Shown here: piece by piece, positions 34,411-43,893 of the stretch
How positions within the stretch are numbered: position 1 is the stretch's first letter
Layout: each line of letters begins with the position of its first letter
Source: Ornithinibacillus massiliensis
Lineage (GTDB): Bacteria > Bacillota > Bacilli > Bacillales > Amphibacillaceae
Direction of reading: 5' to 3'
Length of the DNA: 64,000 bases
Assembly (NCBI RefSeq): GCF_018310345.1
Contig: NZ_JAGXBY010000007.1
Coordinates: 99,081-163,080 of the forward strand
The notes under the pieces: model-generated
Told to the model about the DNA's origin: nothing
Databases searched by the model: none
Seen by the model: the letters and a program-made list of their open reading frames with translations, nothing else
Translations under genes and position numbers: made by a program

Positions 34411-35646
34411 CTATAATATCTGCTCTACTATATATCCTTTTTCTTCTAGGAGAGAGCGGATATGGGGTTCTTGAAGTAGATGTAAGGTACCTACTATGAC
34501 GAAGTATGTGTCACCGCTATCTTCCTCAAGGAAAGTTGCAATTTTGTCTGCCATTTTATAGTTTCGGTTATCATTAAGTGCTTCCATGTAGGCTTGCTCT
34601 TCTGCACTTGTTTCTTGTTCTACCGTTAAGTAGTCTAGCAGTTTGTCACCATCTCCCTCCTTATATAGGGTCAGCAACTCTAGCATTTGTTCATTTAATT
34701 CCTCTATTTCGATCAAGGATTCCTCTAGCATTTGGACTTGGAATTCCTCAGATAAATTAGCGAATATGGATAATTGATCTTCCGCAGTCTCAAGGGCAAC
34801 GATTTCCTTCTGATCCTGTTCTGCGCGATTTAGAAAATATAAGTCGACGCCATCTGTGAAATTAAGCTCTTCCATTATTAAATTCTGTATCAGATTCGAT
34901 TGAAACCATGGTTTGAATTGGTCAAACATGTCAATGGAATATCCTAGTTCTGTATACACACGGTCAAGTTCCTTATATAAATCCGTAGATAGATGGTCTT
35001 GAATGCTTGAGCCATCTTCATATTGGGCATATTCCATATAGATGGCTTGCATTTCAAACATACTGATGTTATTAAGGTCAACTTCTGGAACAATTACATC
35101 TGCTTTCGCATAGGCTTCTTCGATTTTACGATTTAAAGGAAAAAAGTCTTCTGTTACAGTGTGGATCGTCCCTTGTAAGTAAACCGTAGTATCACCATGT
35201 TCAACCTTCCAAAGATATCCCCCTGGACCGTCTGGTTCACCTCGTACTTCCACTTCTACTTTTGTAATGACCGTTATATTTTTATCCTGAAGACTTTTTA
35301 CATCCGCATCATCATACGGGTTTCCTCCAATAGATACTTCTTCTAAACTAGCCATTTCCATAAGTGGCGATAAATCCTCAATATTATTGTTTTGTAAATT
35401 AAGCTTCGTAACGGAATCTAAATTCTCTATTCCTTCTAAGGATTTAATTCGCTCGTTCGATACGTCTAAGTCGGTAATGGATTGTATATCTTCTTGTAAA
35501 ATGTCTCCAGAATCTTTATTGATTTCAGCACGGATAACTTTCTCAAGCTGATAGTCTTCAAAATAAATTCCATCCGCTTGATTACTCTGACAGGCAGTTA
35601 AGCCAATGATTAGCACCATCATAAAAACGCGTAGCAAATTCTTCAA
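34411..35646 (-). CDS. TraB/GumN-family lipoprotein with N-terminal leucine-rich repeats
   Basis: A 411-residue lipoprotein. The TTG start at 35646 is chosen for its GGGGGAG ribosome site 6 nt upstream. The signal peptide ends in the lipobox LTAC. Residues 30-125 contain internalin-type leucine-rich repeats (ITDLDVSNERIKSLEGIENL, then KLNLQNNNIEDLSPL). Residues 150-411 are a TraB/GumN domain, with GTIHTVTEDFFPL near its start and VIVGTLHLLQEPHI near its end; the paired GT(I/L)H motifs are typical of this proposed metallohydrolase fold. The joining of leucine-rich repeats to TraB/GumN on the cell surface is unusual. Function is unknown, possibly a surface peptidase or inhibitor. Confidence 0.82.
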   Translation of the reverse strand: MKNLLRVFMMVLIIGLTACQSNQADGIYFEDYQLEKVIRAEINKDSGDILQEDIQSITDLDVSNERIKSLEGIENLDSVTKLNLQNNNIEDLSPLMEMASLEEVSIGGNPYDDADVKSLQDKNITVITKVEVEVRGEPDGPGGYLWKVEHGDTTVYLQGTIHTVTEDFFPLNRKIEEAYAKADVIVPEVDLNNISMFEMQAIYMEYAQYEDGSSIQDHLSTDLYKELDRVYTELGYSIDMFDQFKPWFQSNLIQNLIMEELNFTDGVDLYFLNRAEQDQKEIVALETAEDQLSIFANLSEEFQVQMLEESLIEIEELNEQMLELLTLYKEGDGDKLLDYLTVEQETSAEEQAYMEALNDNRNYKMADKIATFLEEDSGDTYFVIVGTLHLLQEPHIRSLLEEKGYIVEQIL

Positions 35647-35842
35647 AAAATCTCCCCCAATGTTGTACAGCAATTAGCAGTATTTTCCACCACTATATCA
35701 AATTGCCATAAAGTAGAGCAACCACCATCTCGCAGGATGAGGATCAAAAGTTTTTCCCATCCGTATGCTTTGCTTTCATTAAAAATTTGGCATATGATAT
35801 GTATTTGGACTTTTATATTCTAAGTAATGGGAGATGAAAATC

Positions 35843-36763
35843 TTGAAAGGGATTTTTCAACATAAATGGAGTGTCATAGGGATTGCTGTATTTTGTTCTA
35901 TATTATGGGGGAGTGCTTTTCCTGTTTTAAAGATTAGCTATGAGGAGTTGCAAATGGCTCCGGGTGATATAGCAGCAAAAATTGTTTTTGCAGGTGGTCG
36001 ATTTTTACTAGCAGGACTAATTGTACTACTTTTTTTATTATGTAGTAACTGGAGGCGAATAAAGGTTACGAAAAAGCAGTTTTTAATCTTAACGATACTT
36101 GGTATTGTACAAACATCCTTACAATACTTTTTCTTTTATAATGGACTTGCAAATGTTTCTGGAATGCAAGGGGCAATCCTTTCTTCTGGGGGAACCTTTT
36201 TCACTGTCATTTTGGCTCACTTTTACTACCGAAGTGATCGAATGAGCTGGAAGAAATCCGTTGGTCTTATGACGGGATTTCTAGGAATTGTTGTCGCGAA
36301 CTGGGGGCAAGAATTCCAGATCAGTTTCCAGTGGGATGGTGAAGGTTATATGATACTATCCGGATTAACAGCGGCAATTGCAACGATTATGGCAAAAGAG
36401 CTAGCGTCGGGGATTCACCCATTCGCCATTACAGGATGGCAGTTAACCATTGGTGGGGTAATCATGTTAGTGGTTGGATTTCCATTCTTACATGAAGGTG
36501 CTATGACATTCACCTCAACTGGGCTCGGTTTATTTATCTATTCGGCTCTTCTATCATCAGTCGCTTTCGCTCTATGGTACTCTGTATTGAAATATAATCA
36601 TGCAGGCGAATTAAGTATGTATAAGTTTATCGTCCCTGTTTCCGGAGCTGTATTGTCTGCGATGTTTATTTCCGGTGAGATGCTGAATAGTTTTATCCTC
36701 GTTGCAATCGTATTAGTAGCGTTTGGTATTATTATTGTAAATTATCATAGTAAGAAAGCATGA
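35843..36763 (+). CDS. EamA/DMT-family transporter
   Basis: An exporter-like protein of about 306 residues with ten membrane helices in two EamA halves (CSILWGSAFPVLKISY opens the first; MILSGLTAAIATIMAKELA opens the second). The ribosome site TGGGAG touches an in-frame ATG at 35834, so the TTG at 35843 (spacing 9) is preferred. DMT proteins export amino acids or other metabolites; the substrate cannot be read from the sequence. It is a single gene with its own terminator. Confidence 0.83.
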   Translation: MKGIFQHKWSVIGIAVFCSILWGSAFPVLKISYEELQMAPGDIAAKIVFAGGRFLLAGLIVLLFLLCSNWRRIKVTKKQFLILTILGIVQTSLQYFFFYNGLANVSGMQGAILSSGGTFFTVILAHFYYRSDRMSWKKSVGLMTGFLGIVVANWGQEFQISFQWDGEGYMILSGLTAAIATIMAKELASGIHPFAITGWQLTIGGVIMLVVGFPFLHEGAMTFTSTGLGLFIYSALLSSVAFALWYSVLKYNHAGELSMYKFIVPVSGAVLSAMFISGEMLNSFILVAIVLVAFGIIIVNYHSKKA

Positions 36764-36770
36764 TATTAAA

Positions 36771-36806
36771 CATGTTCTTCCCAATGAGAGGAAGAACATG
36801 TTTTTT
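36771..36806 (+). terminator. Rho-independent terminator after the EamA gene
   Basis: CATGTTCTTCC and its complement form an 11-bp stem, with loop CAATGAGA and a run of six Ts. Confidence 0.93.
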
Positions 36807-37060
36807 ATGTAGTAATTGCCATATTTTTTACAAATTTGTCAAAATGAATCGTAGGTACTACATATTTACCAAATAATGGGTTTTTACTGAATGTATTTTC
36901 CCTGTTTTGAGGGAATGGTTTGTTAAGAAATTGATATGGACAAACATTAGAAATGAGACTTAATGACTAATGATTTTTGATTAGGTTTAATTGCCTAATT
37001 GACAGTTCTAGAATTTACTTTAAAATGACTTAAGAGTAAAAAATAAAGGGGATAGTTTTA

Positions 37061-37567
37061 ATGAAGAGATTATTATTAGTAGTGACGGGACTAGTATTAG
37101 CGATGGTCCTAGCAGCATGTAGTTCACCAGAAGCAGATGAAGTATTAGAGTATCACAATGCAGTAGTTGATGAGGTTCATCCATTAATGGATAAATTAGC
37201 TAGTCTATATGAGCAAATGACTGTGATGGAAACGGAAGATGAAGTAATTGATTTATATGATAATGAAATCATTCCTGTAGTTAATGAGATTAATGACTAT
37301 TATGATGGACAAAAGATCGAGTATGATGCAACAAAGGAATACCACAAATTACTTCAAGAGCAGGCTAACTCTCTAGAAGCTACAGTGTTGAAAGAAAAAG
37401 AATTCTTCGAGGCACTTCTAGATGAGAATACAACAGAAGAAGAATTGATGACACTAGATCAAGAGGTAGTCGAGTTAAATACGATTACAGAAGAGAAGAA
37501 TAAGGCGGTTGCCGATCATTATGATTATTTACTTGAGGAATATAACTTTATTGAAGAAGATGAATAA
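37061..37567 (+). CDS. Small helical lipoprotein of unknown function
   Basis: A 168-residue protein with a signal peptide ending in the lipobox LAAC. The mature part is acidic and almost entirely predicted helical (coiled-coil-like heptads at 50-150), with an EEDE tail. The start follows AAGGGG. It resembles the general style of small Bacillaceae surface lipoproteins, but I cannot assign a family. It is a single gene followed by a terminator. Confidence 0.75.
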   Translation: MKRLLLVVTGLVLAMVLAACSSPEADEVLEYHNAVVDEVHPLMDKLASLYEQMTVMETEDEVIDLYDNEIIPVVNEINDYYDGQKIEYDATKEYHKLLQEQANSLEATVLKEKEFFEALLDENTTEEELMTLDQEVVELNTITEEKNKAVADHYDYLLEEYNFIEEDE

Positions 37568-37585
37568 GGATAATTAGTTAAAGAG

Positions 37586-37639
37586 ACTGGTAGGATAGTA
37601 GCGATACATATGTAGAACTATTATCCTACCAGTATTTTT
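37586..37639 (+). terminator. Rho-independent terminator after the lipoprotein gene
   Basis: ACTGGTAGGATA pairs with TATCCTACCAGT. The long loop may fold further, and ATTTTT follows. Confidence 0.85.
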
Positions 37640-37833
37640 GTTAGGTAGGCTTTAAACACCGTAATTCATTTATTTCGTTAGAGTGATCACGGGATTGTCC
37701 ATTCCTAGTAATGTAAAGAACCTTTGTGTGAACGAATTTTAGGTTATTGCTATTTTACTGAAAATAATGTTAAATATATAAAAGGCCTATATTCATTTGT
37801 AGTGCCCTAATTTTTAGTCTTGGGGGGATAGGA

Positions 37834-38460
37834 ATGCTTGTCAAAAATGATTATGTTAATAAGAATGATGTAGTATTTGTAAAAGAAAGTGATAGCCTAG
37901 AATCTGTAATGAAGACCCTAGAGGATTCTGGTTATCGGTGTATTCCAGTTCTTGATGAAACGGGAGAGAAATACGTAGGGAATATATATAAGGTTGATTT
38001 ATTAGAATATGAGCTTGATTACTCCTTGGTTGGCACATTATCAGATTTAGTCTCTGACCGTGAGGGATACATTAAGGAAGACGCCCCATTCTTTAAAGTA
38101 TTCTCATCTATTAAAAAGCTTCCTTATTTAGCAGTTGTTAATGACTCCATGGACTTTTTAGGGATTTTAACGAATGGCAATGTTATTCAAGTTCTAGAAA
38201 ATGCTTGGGGAGTACATAATGGTAGCTACTCCTTTACAATCGGTACAATTGAATATGCTGGTGCACTACAAAAAATGTTAAGAATTGTAAATCGACATTG
38301 TAATGTACAAAGTGTTATTTCTTTAAATAACAACTCTAATTATGTAAGAAGAGTTTGTATCGTGCTTCCAAAAGAAGTGGATGAAGACTTAGCGGAGAAG
38401 ATTCGATTGGATTTGGATAAGAATAACTTTACTGTTACAGATATTGAGAAGTTGAATTAG
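37834..38460 (+). CDS. cbpA: CBS-domain protein with ACT-like C-terminus, probable cyclic-di-AMP-binding protein CbpA
   Basis: A 208-residue cytosolic protein. Residues 1-125 hold two CBS motifs (ESVMKTLEDSGYRCIPVLD and KLPYLAVVNDSMDFLGILTNGNVI). Residues 135-205 look like an ACT domain (beginning SFTIGTIEYAGALQKMLRIV). This CBS plus ACT order and length match CbpA of Listeria, a c-di-AMP-binding protein; the shorter CbpB/DarB lacks the ACT part. The start follows a GGGGGGATAGG ribosome site. The assignment rests on architecture. Confidence 0.7.
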   Translation: MLVKNDYVNKNDVVFVKESDSLESVMKTLEDSGYRCIPVLDETGEKYVGNIYKVDLLEYELDYSLVGTLSDLVSDREGYIKEDAPFFKVFSSIKKLPYLAVVNDSMDFLGILTNGNVIQVLENAWGVHNGSYSFTIGTIEYAGALQKMLRIVNRHCNVQSVISLNNNSNYVRRVCIVLPKEVDEDLAEKIRLDLDKNNFTVTDIEKLN

Positions 38461-38534
38461 GCAGTTAAACTAACGATAATACAGCTTTGACTTGAGTCCT
38501 TTTGCTAATTTAAATAGAAAACTAGGAAGATAGA

Positions 38535-38574
38535 ATGACTATCAAATGGGACAATGCATTTGATAGTCATTTTG
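38535..38574. terminator. Bidirectional terminator between cbpA and the aldo/keto reductase
   Basis: A perfect 14-bp stem (ATGACTATCAAATG and complement) with an 8-nt loop. TTTTG follows on the plus strand, and a short T tract on the other. Confidence 0.85.
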
Positions 38575-38588
38575 CTTTCATCTCTACA

Positions 38589-39491
38589 TTAAGGCACCTC
38601 ATGACCCATGGATGCATGTAGAATTTCAAACCATTGATCTAATGATAATTCTATATTCAAGGCATTAACTGCTTTTTGGATCCTTTCCTTTTTACTTGAA
38701 CCTACGATTGGCATTACATTAGCGGGATGATTTAAAATCCATGCGTATAATATTTCATCGATACTACTTCTATCCATTTCAATAGCGATTTTCTCTAATG
38801 TCTTACGTAACCGTACTGCTTTATCATCTTCGTTCGTAAAAATTTGTCCTCTTGCTAGTGGGGACCATGCCATGGGAGCGATTTGTTTCTCTAGACAAAG
38901 GTTTAACGTTCCGTCTTCCAAATTTTCTAACTGGTATGCTGAAAGTTCAATTTGGTTCGTCACAAGATCTACATCTAAATAAGATTCAAGCATTGTAAGC
39001 TGATGACGCTTGAAATTAGATACCCCAAAGTGTCTGACTTTCCCAGAAGCTTTTAATTCGTGAAAGGCACTCGCAACCTGTTCAGGATCCATAAAGGGAT
39101 CTGGTCGGTGAATTAATAACGTATCAATATAATCTGTCCGGAAATTCTTTAAAGAATTCTCTACAGATTGGATAATATGGCGTTTTGATGTGTTGTAATG
39201 ATGTGACTTGTGTTCCGGTCGATTAGGAGACGGAATGACAATCCCGCACTTGGTCACGATCTCAATGTTTTCTCGAAGTCCAGGCTTAAGTGCAAGTGCA
39301 TTACCAAATAGCTCCTCACATTGAAATCCACCGTAAATATCGGCATGATCAAATGTAGTAATCCCTTGTTCCATACAATATTCAATTAAGTCTACAAATT
39401 GGTCGGCACTATATTTCCAATCAGCTAACCGCCATAAACCGTGAATAATTCTAGAAAAAGATAAATCCTCTGCAAGCTGTATTCTTTCCAT
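38589..39491 (-). CDS. Aldo/keto reductase
   Basis: A 300-residue NADPH-dependent oxidoreductase with a TIM-barrel pattern. The catalytic tetrad can be placed: Asp and Tyr in FDHADIYGGF, Lys in IVTKCGI and His in LLIHRPDP. The cofactor loop GSSKKERIQ is near the C-terminus. It belongs to the YdhF/YcsN-like subgroup (general aldehyde or ketone reduction). The physiological substrate is unknown. It is a single gene on the minus strand. Confidence 0.88.
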   Translation of the reverse strand: MERIQLAEDLSFSRIIHGLWRLADWKYSADQFVDLIEYCMEQGITTFDHADIYGGFQCEELFGNALALKPGLRENIEIVTKCGIVIPSPNRPEHKSHHYNTSKRHIIQSVENSLKNFRTDYIDTLLIHRPDPFMDPEQVASAFHELKASGKVRHFGVSNFKRHQLTMLESYLDVDLVTNQIELSAYQLENLEDGTLNLCLEKQIAPMAWSPLARGQIFTNEDDKAVRLRKTLEKIAIEMDRSSIDEILYAWILNHPANVMPIVGSSKKERIQKAVNALNIELSLDQWFEILHASMGHEVP

Positions 39492-39651
39492 GATTAATTG
39501 GCTCCTTCATTTAACGTTTTCATCCTTTACATTATCTCTAGCACTGAGTAGGTGCCTAATTAGGCTATTTCCTTCAATTGGTTGAAAATTCTTTACGACT
39601 ACTATACTCCTTTTTCTTATGCTTGTCTTTGAAAATGTGCTTATAGATCAC

Positions 39652-40047
39652 TTAAGACCGCTGTGCTTGAATAGCCTTTCGGGATAAACGATCAGCATGT
39701 CCATTCTCTTTTTCTGGTATCCACTTGATGAAGAAATAGGGAAATTTTGCTGTTTTTTCCCGAATTGCTTCTAGTAAAGGGAGGAATGTTTTGTTTTTGG
39801 TAAAATCATTGTCTACCACTTGTACAACGGTTTGGGAATCGGAACGAAAGGATAGAATTTCATTTGGGAACTCTTTTTCACATATCTCTAGTGCTTTAAT
39901 TACAGCATAAAACTCAGCTTCATGATTTGTCATGATACCAAGAGGGAAGCTATATTCATACTGTTTTTTTTGTCCTTTTATATAAATGCCAGCACCACTA
40001 ATGCCTGGATTTCCACTAGCAGCCCCGTCTGTATATACTTCTATCAA
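39652..40047 (-). CDS. RNase H-like domain protein (RNase HI family, YpdQ/YpeP type)
   Basis: A 131-residue protein with the RNase H fold. The acidic residues expected for metal binding can be seen: Asp in VYTDGAASGNPG (residue 7), Glu in NHEAEFYAV (about 44), Asp in FRSDSQTVV (about 69) and Asp in GHADRLSR (about 119). This would allow cleavage of RNA in RNA/DNA hybrids. Similar short Bacillus proteins show weak or no RNase H activity, so the role is uncertain. Confidence 0.8.
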   Translation of the reverse strand: MIEVYTDGAASGNPGISGAGIYIKGQKKQYEYSFPLGIMTNHEAEFYAVIKALEICEKEFPNEILSFRSDSQTVVQVVDNDFTKNKTFLPLLEAIREKTAKFPYFFIKWIPEKENGHADRLSRKAIQAQRS

Positions 40048-40232
40048 GATTGCTTCTCTCCCTGCTACTTAGAATTCATCTACATATTATCATACATCCC
40101 ATTTAAGGAAAAAAATTAGTGAAAGGCAACCGATCTTATCCTTTATTATAATGCATTGACGAAATAATTAATTATTTGTATATTTATAAAAATAAGAAAA
40201 TTATAACGACTGATTAAAAGGGAGAAGTTATC

Positions 40233-41846
40233 ATGAGAAAAATTTTTATCAATGGGAAGTTTTATACCTTTGATCCGGTAAAGCCATGTGTAGAAGCAGT
40301 TGTCGTGGAAGAAGGTAGATTTATTGATATGGGTACAAAGGAGGAAATAACGTCATATTGGGGGAGTTATGAAACGGAGATAGTTGACTTAGGCGGTAAA
40401 ACTGTTACTCCGGGATTAATTGATAGCCACCTACATCTGTCATCGATAGCTATCAATTTATTAAACCTAGATGTAACTGGGGTAACCTCGAAAACTTCTA
40501 TGCTTCAGATAATCAAAGATAAAGCAGCAAACCTCTCACCTGGAGAATGGCTAGTTGGGAGAGGGTGGGATGAAAATTTATTTATAGATGGTGGTATTCC
40601 TACTATTAATGAACTAGATTCTGTTTCTCCACATAATCCTCTTTACATTCCACGCGTTTGTGGTCATGCAGCATTAGTGAATAGAAAAGCCTTGGAGGTT
40701 TGTCATTATCATCGTGATATGATAATGCCTCAAGGCGGTTCAATTGAACTAGATGAAACATTAAAGCAGCCGACAGGGCTTATTCTAGAGTCTGCAGCAG
40801 ACATTTTTACAGCTCATATTCCGGAATATTCTTATGATGATTTAAAAGGTGCACTACGGCAGGCGATTAAGCTTGCTATTAGACAAGGATTAACAAGTGT
40901 ACATACAAATGATACCAACAATTTAGGAGGACTTCATAGTACGTATCGGATGTTCGATGAGTTATTAAATCAAGAGAAACTGGGACTTCGTTGTAACCTT
41001 TTAATTGATTATGATTACTTAGATGATTTGAAGGAATCTAGTATGTATGCAGGGTACGGAAATGAAACGTTAACGATTGGGGCAGTAAAGCTTTTTGCAG
41101 ATGGGGCATTTGGAAGGAGAACCGCATTATTATCAGAACCTTATGCGGATGATCCAAGTAATGTTGGTGAGGCAATGCACACAAATGATGAACTATATGA
41201 TTTAGTTCGGAAAGTGAGAAATCTATCCATGCCTATTGCAGTTCACACGATCGGGGATAAAGCATTAGAAAATATATTGGATATTTTAGACCAGTTCCCA
41301 GTTGTAGCTTACCGGGATCGATTGATACATGTACAAGTATTACGGGAAGATCTAATTAATCGATTAGCAGTACCTAGTCGTATTGCTGATTTACAGCCGA
41401 GATTTGTTGTAGGTGACTTTCCTTGGGTGGCGGAAAGACTTGGTCCAAAACGGATGAATCTAGCCTATGCTTGGAAAACTTTATTGAACTCAAATGTTAT
41501 TTGTGCAGGTGGCTCGGATTCACCAGTCGAACCAATGGACCCATTGTTAGGTATTCATGCGGCTGTAACAAGAAGAGCACCTGGAGACCGGCACAAGGGG
41601 TGGAATTCCGAGGAGAAACTCTCGATGTATGATGCGTTTAAACTATTTACAAAAATGGGGGCATATCCAACTAATGAAGAAACATTAAAGGGAACAATAT
41701 CAAGAGGGAAGCTAGCAGATATGACAGTTTATTCAACTAATCCATTTGAAATAGATGATCCAGATGAGCTTTTAGAAACAACTATAGAAATGACCATAAT
41801 TGGTGGGGATATTCACTACCAAAAATCCTTGCATCAAACAAATTAG
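40233..41846 (+). CDS. Amidohydrolase (YtcJ-like, COG1574)
   Basis: A 537-residue metal-dependent hydrolase. The N-terminal beta domain leads into VTPGLIDSHLHL (metal-binding HxH). VKLFADGAFGRRTALLSEPY, AVHTIGDKALE, HVQVLREDLI and CAGGSDSPVEP complete the amidohydrolase pattern. Length and order fit the YtcJ group, whose characterised members act on N-substituted amides or formamides. The alanine:cation symporter follows 21 nt after it, so the pair may import and release an amino-acid-like compound. The substrate is unknown. Confidence 0.86.
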   Translation: MRKIFINGKFYTFDPVKPCVEAVVVEEGRFIDMGTKEEITSYWGSYETEIVDLGGKTVTPGLIDSHLHLSSIAINLLNLDVTGVTSKTSMLQIIKDKAANLSPGEWLVGRGWDENLFIDGGIPTINELDSVSPHNPLYIPRVCGHAALVNRKALEVCHYHRDMIMPQGGSIELDETLKQPTGLILESAADIFTAHIPEYSYDDLKGALRQAIKLAIRQGLTSVHTNDTNNLGGLHSTYRMFDELLNQEKLGLRCNLLIDYDYLDDLKESSMYAGYGNETLTIGAVKLFADGAFGRRTALLSEPYADDPSNVGEAMHTNDELYDLVRKVRNLSMPIAVHTIGDKALENILDILDQFPVVAYRDRLIHVQVLREDLINRLAVPSRIADLQPRFVVGDFPWVAERLGPKRMNLAYAWKTLLNSNVICAGGSDSPVEPMDPLLGIHAAVTRRAPGDRHKGWNSEEKLSMYDAFKLFTKMGAYPTNEETLKGTISRGKLADMTVYSTNPFEIDDPDELLETTIEMTIIGGDIHYQKSLHQTN

Positions 41847-41867
41847 AGTCTAAGGGGGGATAAAGGT

Positions 41868-43340
41868 ATGGGAGATTTATTAGAGAAGGTCGTCGGATTC
41901 TTATGGGGATTACCACTTATTATTACAATCTTATTCGTAGGGGTATATTTTACGCTGGCTACGAAGTTCTTCCAATTTGTCCATTTACCTCACATTTTGA
42001 AAACAACTCTAGGAACCATTTTTAAAAAGCAGGACAAGGAAGAAAAGGGGAAGGGAATTCTCTCTTCCTTTGAAGCGGTAAGTACAGCTGTTGGTGGCTC
42101 AGTTGGAGTTGGTAATATTGGTGGTGTTGCGACTGCCATTGCTGTAGGGGGACCAGGTGCTGTATTGTGGATGTGGATGTGTGCTCTAGTCGGGATGATT
42201 ATTAAAACGGTGGAAGTGACACTATCTGTTCATTATCGTAATACAGACGAAAATGGTGATCCTTACGGCGGACCAACCTATTATATGGAGAAAGGTCTTG
42301 GCGAGGAGAAGAACTTTAAGTTTTGGATGATTCCGGCAGTCATCTTTGGTTTTGGTATTTTCGGTACGTTCTTTTTTACCTTACAAAATTATACGGTATC
42401 AGAGGCTGTTAGCTCTACATTTGGAATCGGAATGATTCCAGCATCGATTGCTTTAACAGTAACTATTTACTATATCATTTATGGTGGAATTAAACATATT
42501 GGAAAAGTGGCATCTCGGATTGTTCCATTTATGGTGCTGTTTTTTATTCTTTCCGGTCTTTTCATTATCGTTAGTAATATTGGTCAAGTTGGTGAAGCAT
42601 TCGGATTAATTTTTTCTGGCGCATTTGGAGGAACAGCCGCTATTGGAGGTTTCACCGGTGCTGTAGTTGCTCAAGTTATCCAAATGGGTATGGCTCGTTC
42701 GGTATACAGTAATGAAGCGGGATGGGGTACATCACCAATGGTACATTCTACAGCCAAAGTAGACCATCCTGTAAAACAAGGTATATGGGGTGCTTTTGAA
42801 GTCTTTGTTGATACCATTGTTGTTTGTACGATTACCGCATTGACAATTATTGTGACCGGTGTGTGGTCATCAGGATTGTCTGGTGCAGAACTAACATTAA
42901 CTGCTTTCGAAGTTGGTATAGGGGAAATAGGGCGCTATATTATAGCGGTATCTGTCGTTCTATTTGGTGTAACCACTACTACTGGCTGGTATATTTATTA
43001 CGATATATTATTGAGACATTTATTTAATAAACGTGACTCTAAGATCAAGCGTGCATGTCTACGTTTTTTTAGTTGGTTTTACCCGATACCGGGGCTCGCT
43101 ATGGTCATTTATGCAGTAAGTATAGGGATGCCAGGTGCCGCAGTGTGGTATTTTGCAGACATAACTTCAGCCATTCCAACATTTATAAACGTAGTAGTCA
43201 TTTTATTATTAAGTAAACGTTTCTTAAGCTTGTTAAAGGATTATAAAGCTAGATATTTAGGGATAGGTAAGATTGATCCTGACATTGTGTTATTTTATGA
43301 GGATAAAGGTACGTCATCTAAAGATTCAAACGTGATTTGA
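41868..43340 (+). CDS. Alanine/glycine:cation symporter (AGCS family)
   Basis: A 490-residue membrane protein with about 11 helices, a Na+- or H+-coupled amino acid carrier. AGCS hallmarks are FEAVSTAVGGSVGVGNIGGVATAIAVGGPGAVLWMW near the N-terminus and MARSVYSNEAGWGTSPMVHSTAK in the middle. GGGGGG before the ATG is its ribosome site. It follows the amidohydrolase closely and is probably co-transcribed with it. Confidence 0.92.
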   Translation: MGDLLEKVVGFLWGLPLIITILFVGVYFTLATKFFQFVHLPHILKTTLGTIFKKQDKEEKGKGILSSFEAVSTAVGGSVGVGNIGGVATAIAVGGPGAVLWMWMCALVGMIIKTVEVTLSVHYRNTDENGDPYGGPTYYMEKGLGEEKNFKFWMIPAVIFGFGIFGTFFFTLQNYTVSEAVSSTFGIGMIPASIALTVTIYYIIYGGIKHIGKVASRIVPFMVLFFILSGLFIIVSNIGQVGEAFGLIFSGAFGGTAAIGGFTGAVVAQVIQMGMARSVYSNEAGWGTSPMVHSTAKVDHPVKQGIWGAFEVFVDTIVVCTITALTIIVTGVWSSGLSGAELTLTAFEVGIGEIGRYIIAVSVVLFGVTTTTGWYIYYDILLRHLFNKRDSKIKRACLRFFSWFYPIPGLAMVIYAVSIGMPGAAVWYFADITSAIPTFINVVVILLLSKRFLSLLKDYKARYLGIGKIDPDIVLFYEDKGTSSKDSNVI

Positions 43341-43893
43341 GATTGGAAAAATAATTAATGTAAACCCGAATGATACTTAGCTCCTTAAATATGTACAGAC
43401 GAAAGCAGGGTGGATAGAGCACGCCCAGAGGCACTGGGATGCACCACGAGTCCACTAGAAATGCTACATAGCGGGCTTCCTGGTGCAAGGAAGATTACCT
43501 AGCCTAGCTCAACAGCTGCCCGATGGCAAAGAAGACACTGCGAAGGTACTTTCGAGCAGATGTCGCACTTGTGCTGTGATAAAGTGCAAAGAAGACACTG
43601 CGAAGGTACTTTTGAGCAGATGTCGCACTTGTGCTGTGATAAAGTGCAAAGAAGACACTGCGAAGGTACTTTCGAGCAGATGTCGTCCCTGTATTGGAAG
43701 TAACCACATGTATATTTCCGGAGCGGGTCTTTGCTCATCATTCGGTTTTTCCTTTAAAGTGAATACTATTGTCCTGTTATTTTTGTGATTTTTTAGTAAA
43801 TTTTATATATTCGCATTGCCTAGATCAACACTTTAGGATAGTATTTAAGTATTGTTATAAATTACCACTTTTATTCCTTTGGGGGCTTGGGCG
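43341..43893. other. Non-coding stretch with GC-richer repeats
   Basis: About 550 bp without a supported gene. The part from 43400 to 43700 is richer in G+C than its surroundings and contains the 60-bp tandem repeat. Frames seen here on both strands arise from that repeat and have no ribosome sites. Confidence 0.6.
43526..43684. repeat. Tandem repeat with exact 60-bp period (about 2.6 copies)
   Basis: Units begin at 43526, 43586 and 43646, the last partial, with core AAGAAGACACTGCGAAGGTA. The first differs at several bases in its front, and one T/C change marks the middle copy. Near-identity suggests recent amplification. Each unit contains CGAAGGTACTTTCG, a small hairpin. Confidence 0.9.

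Noticed and set aside
43483..43788. A 101-residue frame and several minus-strand frames with repeated Lys/Glu/Cys blocks over the 60-bp array
   Set aside because: The protein repeats simply reflect the DNA repeat. There is no ribosome site and all frames are equally open, so none is counted as a gene.
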